Position numbers and translations under genes: made by a program
From: Methylobacterium sp. Leaf91
GTDB lineage: Bacteria; Pseudomonadota; Alphaproteobacteria; Rhizobiales; Beijerinckiaceae
Assembly (NCBI RefSeq): GCF_001422815.1
Contig: NZ_LMMP01000005.1
Location: 1,143-65,142, forward strand
Length of the DNA stretch: 64,000 bases
Direction: 5' to 3'
Notes under the pieces: model-generated
What the model was told of the DNA's origin: nothing
What the model saw: the letters and a program-made list of their open reading frames with translations, nothing else
The model's database searches: none
In this document: positions 62,634 through 64,000 of the stretch, one piece after another
Numbering within the stretch: position 1 is the first letter of the stretch
Layout: each line of letters opens with the position of its first letter

Positions 62634-63635
62634 TCAACCTCGTGCGGCCGGCGGCTCCTCGATCCGGACGGGGAACGGGAAGGCGGCGCGCAACGGCTTC
62701 GTGTCGAGGGGGGAAGGCGGGAGCACGCATCTGCGGCGCTCCAGCCATGACAGGTCGCTGAACTGACGCGGGAGTTCGAGGGCTTCGTGGGCGAGCCCCA
62801 CCGATTGCTTGTAATCCCGCATCTTGAAGGAATCCTTCGCCTCGGCGTTCGGCTCGGACAGACGCGCCGATTGTGCGGGCACACCATAGGCATGGGCCAC
62901 GATGAGGCCGTGCAACGATGTGGTGACGATCTCGTCGCAGGACAGGATCTCGCGGACCACCCGCTCGATATCCTCGAACGTCACGCCCAGGAGTGGGATG
63001 ACCTTGACATGGTCGGCGCCGACCGCCTCGAGAGCCTCACGGATACGGTTCTCCTGCAGCACGTGCGGGATGATGCCGACCTTGTGGGTCTTCGCCACCA
63101 CCGGCGCATAAAGCTCGGGCAGGAGGATGGCGGCATCGCCGTAGATTTCGGGGCATTGCCCCCCTGCCGCCAGAACGGCGTCGCGGGACAAAGGTCCGCG
63201 CACCGCCGAGTAGATCGCGGTCGGGCAGAGAGTATCGGTGCTGCGGGGCATGCCGGTGCCCCAGAGGTGCATGCCGGGACGGGCGAACTTGGCGGTGCTT
63301 CCGATACAGAGGCCATCCGCCTCCTTCGCATTGTGCCACCGGGGCATTACGCCGAAAGCATGCCACAGCACGTAAGGCGTGAGGATATCGCCGAAATTTC
63401 CGGGAAACGGACTGCGCATCCACCAGATCTTCGGACGGAACCGCTCGTCGAGTCTCGCCTCCGCTGCGATATCATCGAGCGTCAGCAGAGCGCGGTAGGC
63501 CGATACGAGAGCCCCCCATTTTTCCACCGACTGGCCCAACAGCTCGGCCTCGAGCGCGAGGAACGCATCTCGCTCTCCACTCCTGAGAAAAGCCAGGAAG
63601 GTTTTCTCCGCGAGCGACTCTTCTTCTTTCGCCAA
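62634..63635 (-). CDS. Polysaccharide pyruvyl transferase family protein
   Basis: The 333-residue protein (TTG start) has the family pattern SPFPGNFGDILTPYVLWHA, CIGSTAKFARPGMHLWGTG, AVRGPLSRD, PEIYGDAAILLPEL and TSLHGLIVAHAYGVPA. Members add ketal pyruvate to sugars of exopolysaccharide or cell-wall polymers. The TTG at 63635 has GGGGGAG seven bases upstream and is preferred to the in-frame ATG at 63728. It is alone here; other polysaccharide genes are not in view. Substrate not known. Confidence 0.87.
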   Translation of the reverse strand: MAKEEESLAEKTFLAFLRSGERDAFLALEAELLGQSVEKWGALVSAYRALLTLDDIAAEARLDERFRPKIWWMRSPFPGNFGDILTPYVLWHAFGVMPRWHNAKEADGLCIGSTAKFARPGMHLWGTGMPRSTDTLCPTAIYSAVRGPLSRDAVLAAGGQCPEIYGDAAILLPELYAPVVAKTHKVGIIPHVLQENRIREALEAVGADHVKVIPLLGVTFEDIERVVREILSCDEIVTTSLHGLIVAHAYGVPAQSARLSEPNAEAKDSFKMRDYKQSVGLAHEALELPRQFSDLSWLERRRCVLPPSPLDTKPLRAAFPFPVRIEEPPAARG

Positions 63636-64000
63636 GGTTGGTCTCCCCCTTACGGAACCGGCTATCGAGCCGAAGCCGCGTTTCGGAAAATTACAATGCG
63701 ATGACAATGGCTTAACGTGCCTTGTCATGGGGCATGCGCGGAAGGGTTATCTCAAGGCGCACCGTCTCTGTCGAGGCGATTTCGCAGGCCGCTCTTTGCT
63801 CGACGGATCATACGGGTGATGGCACGCAGCATCGTGCGGGCAGGGCAATCGCATCATCCATGCTCTGATCCGACCTCCAGTGCCCCGGACGATGCTCGCC
63901 CGAGCGAGCCCAATCGTGAGGTGGAGCCCCTTCGGAACCCCGCTCCGGACCGCACCCTCCGAATGGGGCGACCAAAAGTTGCGCAAAGGACCAGCCTGCC
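63636..64000. other. Window end without a supported gene
   Basis: About 365 bp upstream of the pyruvyl transferase gene hold no gene I can support. The part nearest the gene is AT-richer (around 63685-63730) and should hold its promoter. An 80-codon minus-strand frame at 63747-63986 has no family signal, and no RNA gene is recognised. Confidence 0.45.

Noticed and set aside
63747..63986. 80-codon minus-strand frame at the window end
   Set aside because: No ribosome site, family pattern, signal peptide or typical composition; insufficient to call.
1..64000. CRISPR arrays, tRNA and rRNA genes, insertion sequences
   Set aside because: No regularly spaced repeats, cloverleaf-like segments, transposase motifs or rRNA-like blocks were found on either strand by reading, though short RNAs could be missed.

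Overview
The window is high-GC DNA from an alphaproteobacterium. The gene set fits a Rhizobiales/Methylobacteriaceae-type genome: CsbD, BA14K-like and DUF937 stress/envelope genes, an RluB with a long Arg/Gly-rich tail, a MutL carrying an endonuclease motif, and alphaproteobacterial palindromic repeats. That placement is inference; no rRNA or tRNA gene is visible to confirm it. I saw no integrase, transposase, CRISPR array or phage gene. It looks like ordinary chromosome with dense, mostly operonic genes.

Layout. 1-4.5 kb: a run of small plus-strand stress or envelope genes (two CsbD-type proteins, a BA14K-like protein, a DUF937/YidB protein, a membrane-anchored coiled coil, a Cys-rich secreted protein and several tiny ORFs) separated by hairpins. 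4.5-7.2 kb: a minus-strand operon with an NrtR-like degenerate-Nudix regulator, an SPFH protein and a NAD-kinase-like protein, headed by a perfect 22-bp-arm palindrome. 7.4-14.8 kb: a BMP-type ABC transporter with an 8-oxoguanine deaminase and a Tsx-like outer-membrane channel. 15.3-20.6 kb: a GntR regulator followed by an isochorismatase-type hydrolase, a purine/pyrimidine-type permease and an AtzG-AtzE-AtzH (HpxX-HpxY-HpxZ) set. 20.7-26.8 kb: a hypothetical, SelO, a P-loop kinase, then urate oxidase and an NCS2 permease divergent from a fused OHCU decarboxylase/HIU hydrolase. Much of 7-27 kb therefore concerns uptake and breakdown of purines and related nitrogen compounds, down to allantoin.

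26.9-45.7 kb is mixed: a chemoreceptor, an arabinose-5-phosphate isomerase, two palindromic repeat elements, a TetR/ABA4-like membrane module, mutL, a divergent azoreductase/HxlR pair, an SplB-like radical SAM protein, rsmD-rluB, a second CsbD gene, tadA, an SDR lacking its catalytic Tyr, an MFS transporter and a diguanylate cyclase.

45.8-64 kb: a Dpp/Opp-type transporter without ATPases behind a GlcG/HbpS-like gene, an alpha/beta hydrolase, an ABC-F ATPase, an AEC transporter, a divergent LpxC, a Crp/Fnr regulator tightly joined to a Pot-type ABC importer that lacks a binding protein, an AsmA-like protein, a 3-oxoacid CoA-transferase pair and a polysaccharide pyruvyl transferase.

The best candidate for an undescribed system is the NrtR-like/SPFH/NAD-kinase-like operon with its palindrome. 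The next is the orphan atzGEH set embedded in purine metabolism.
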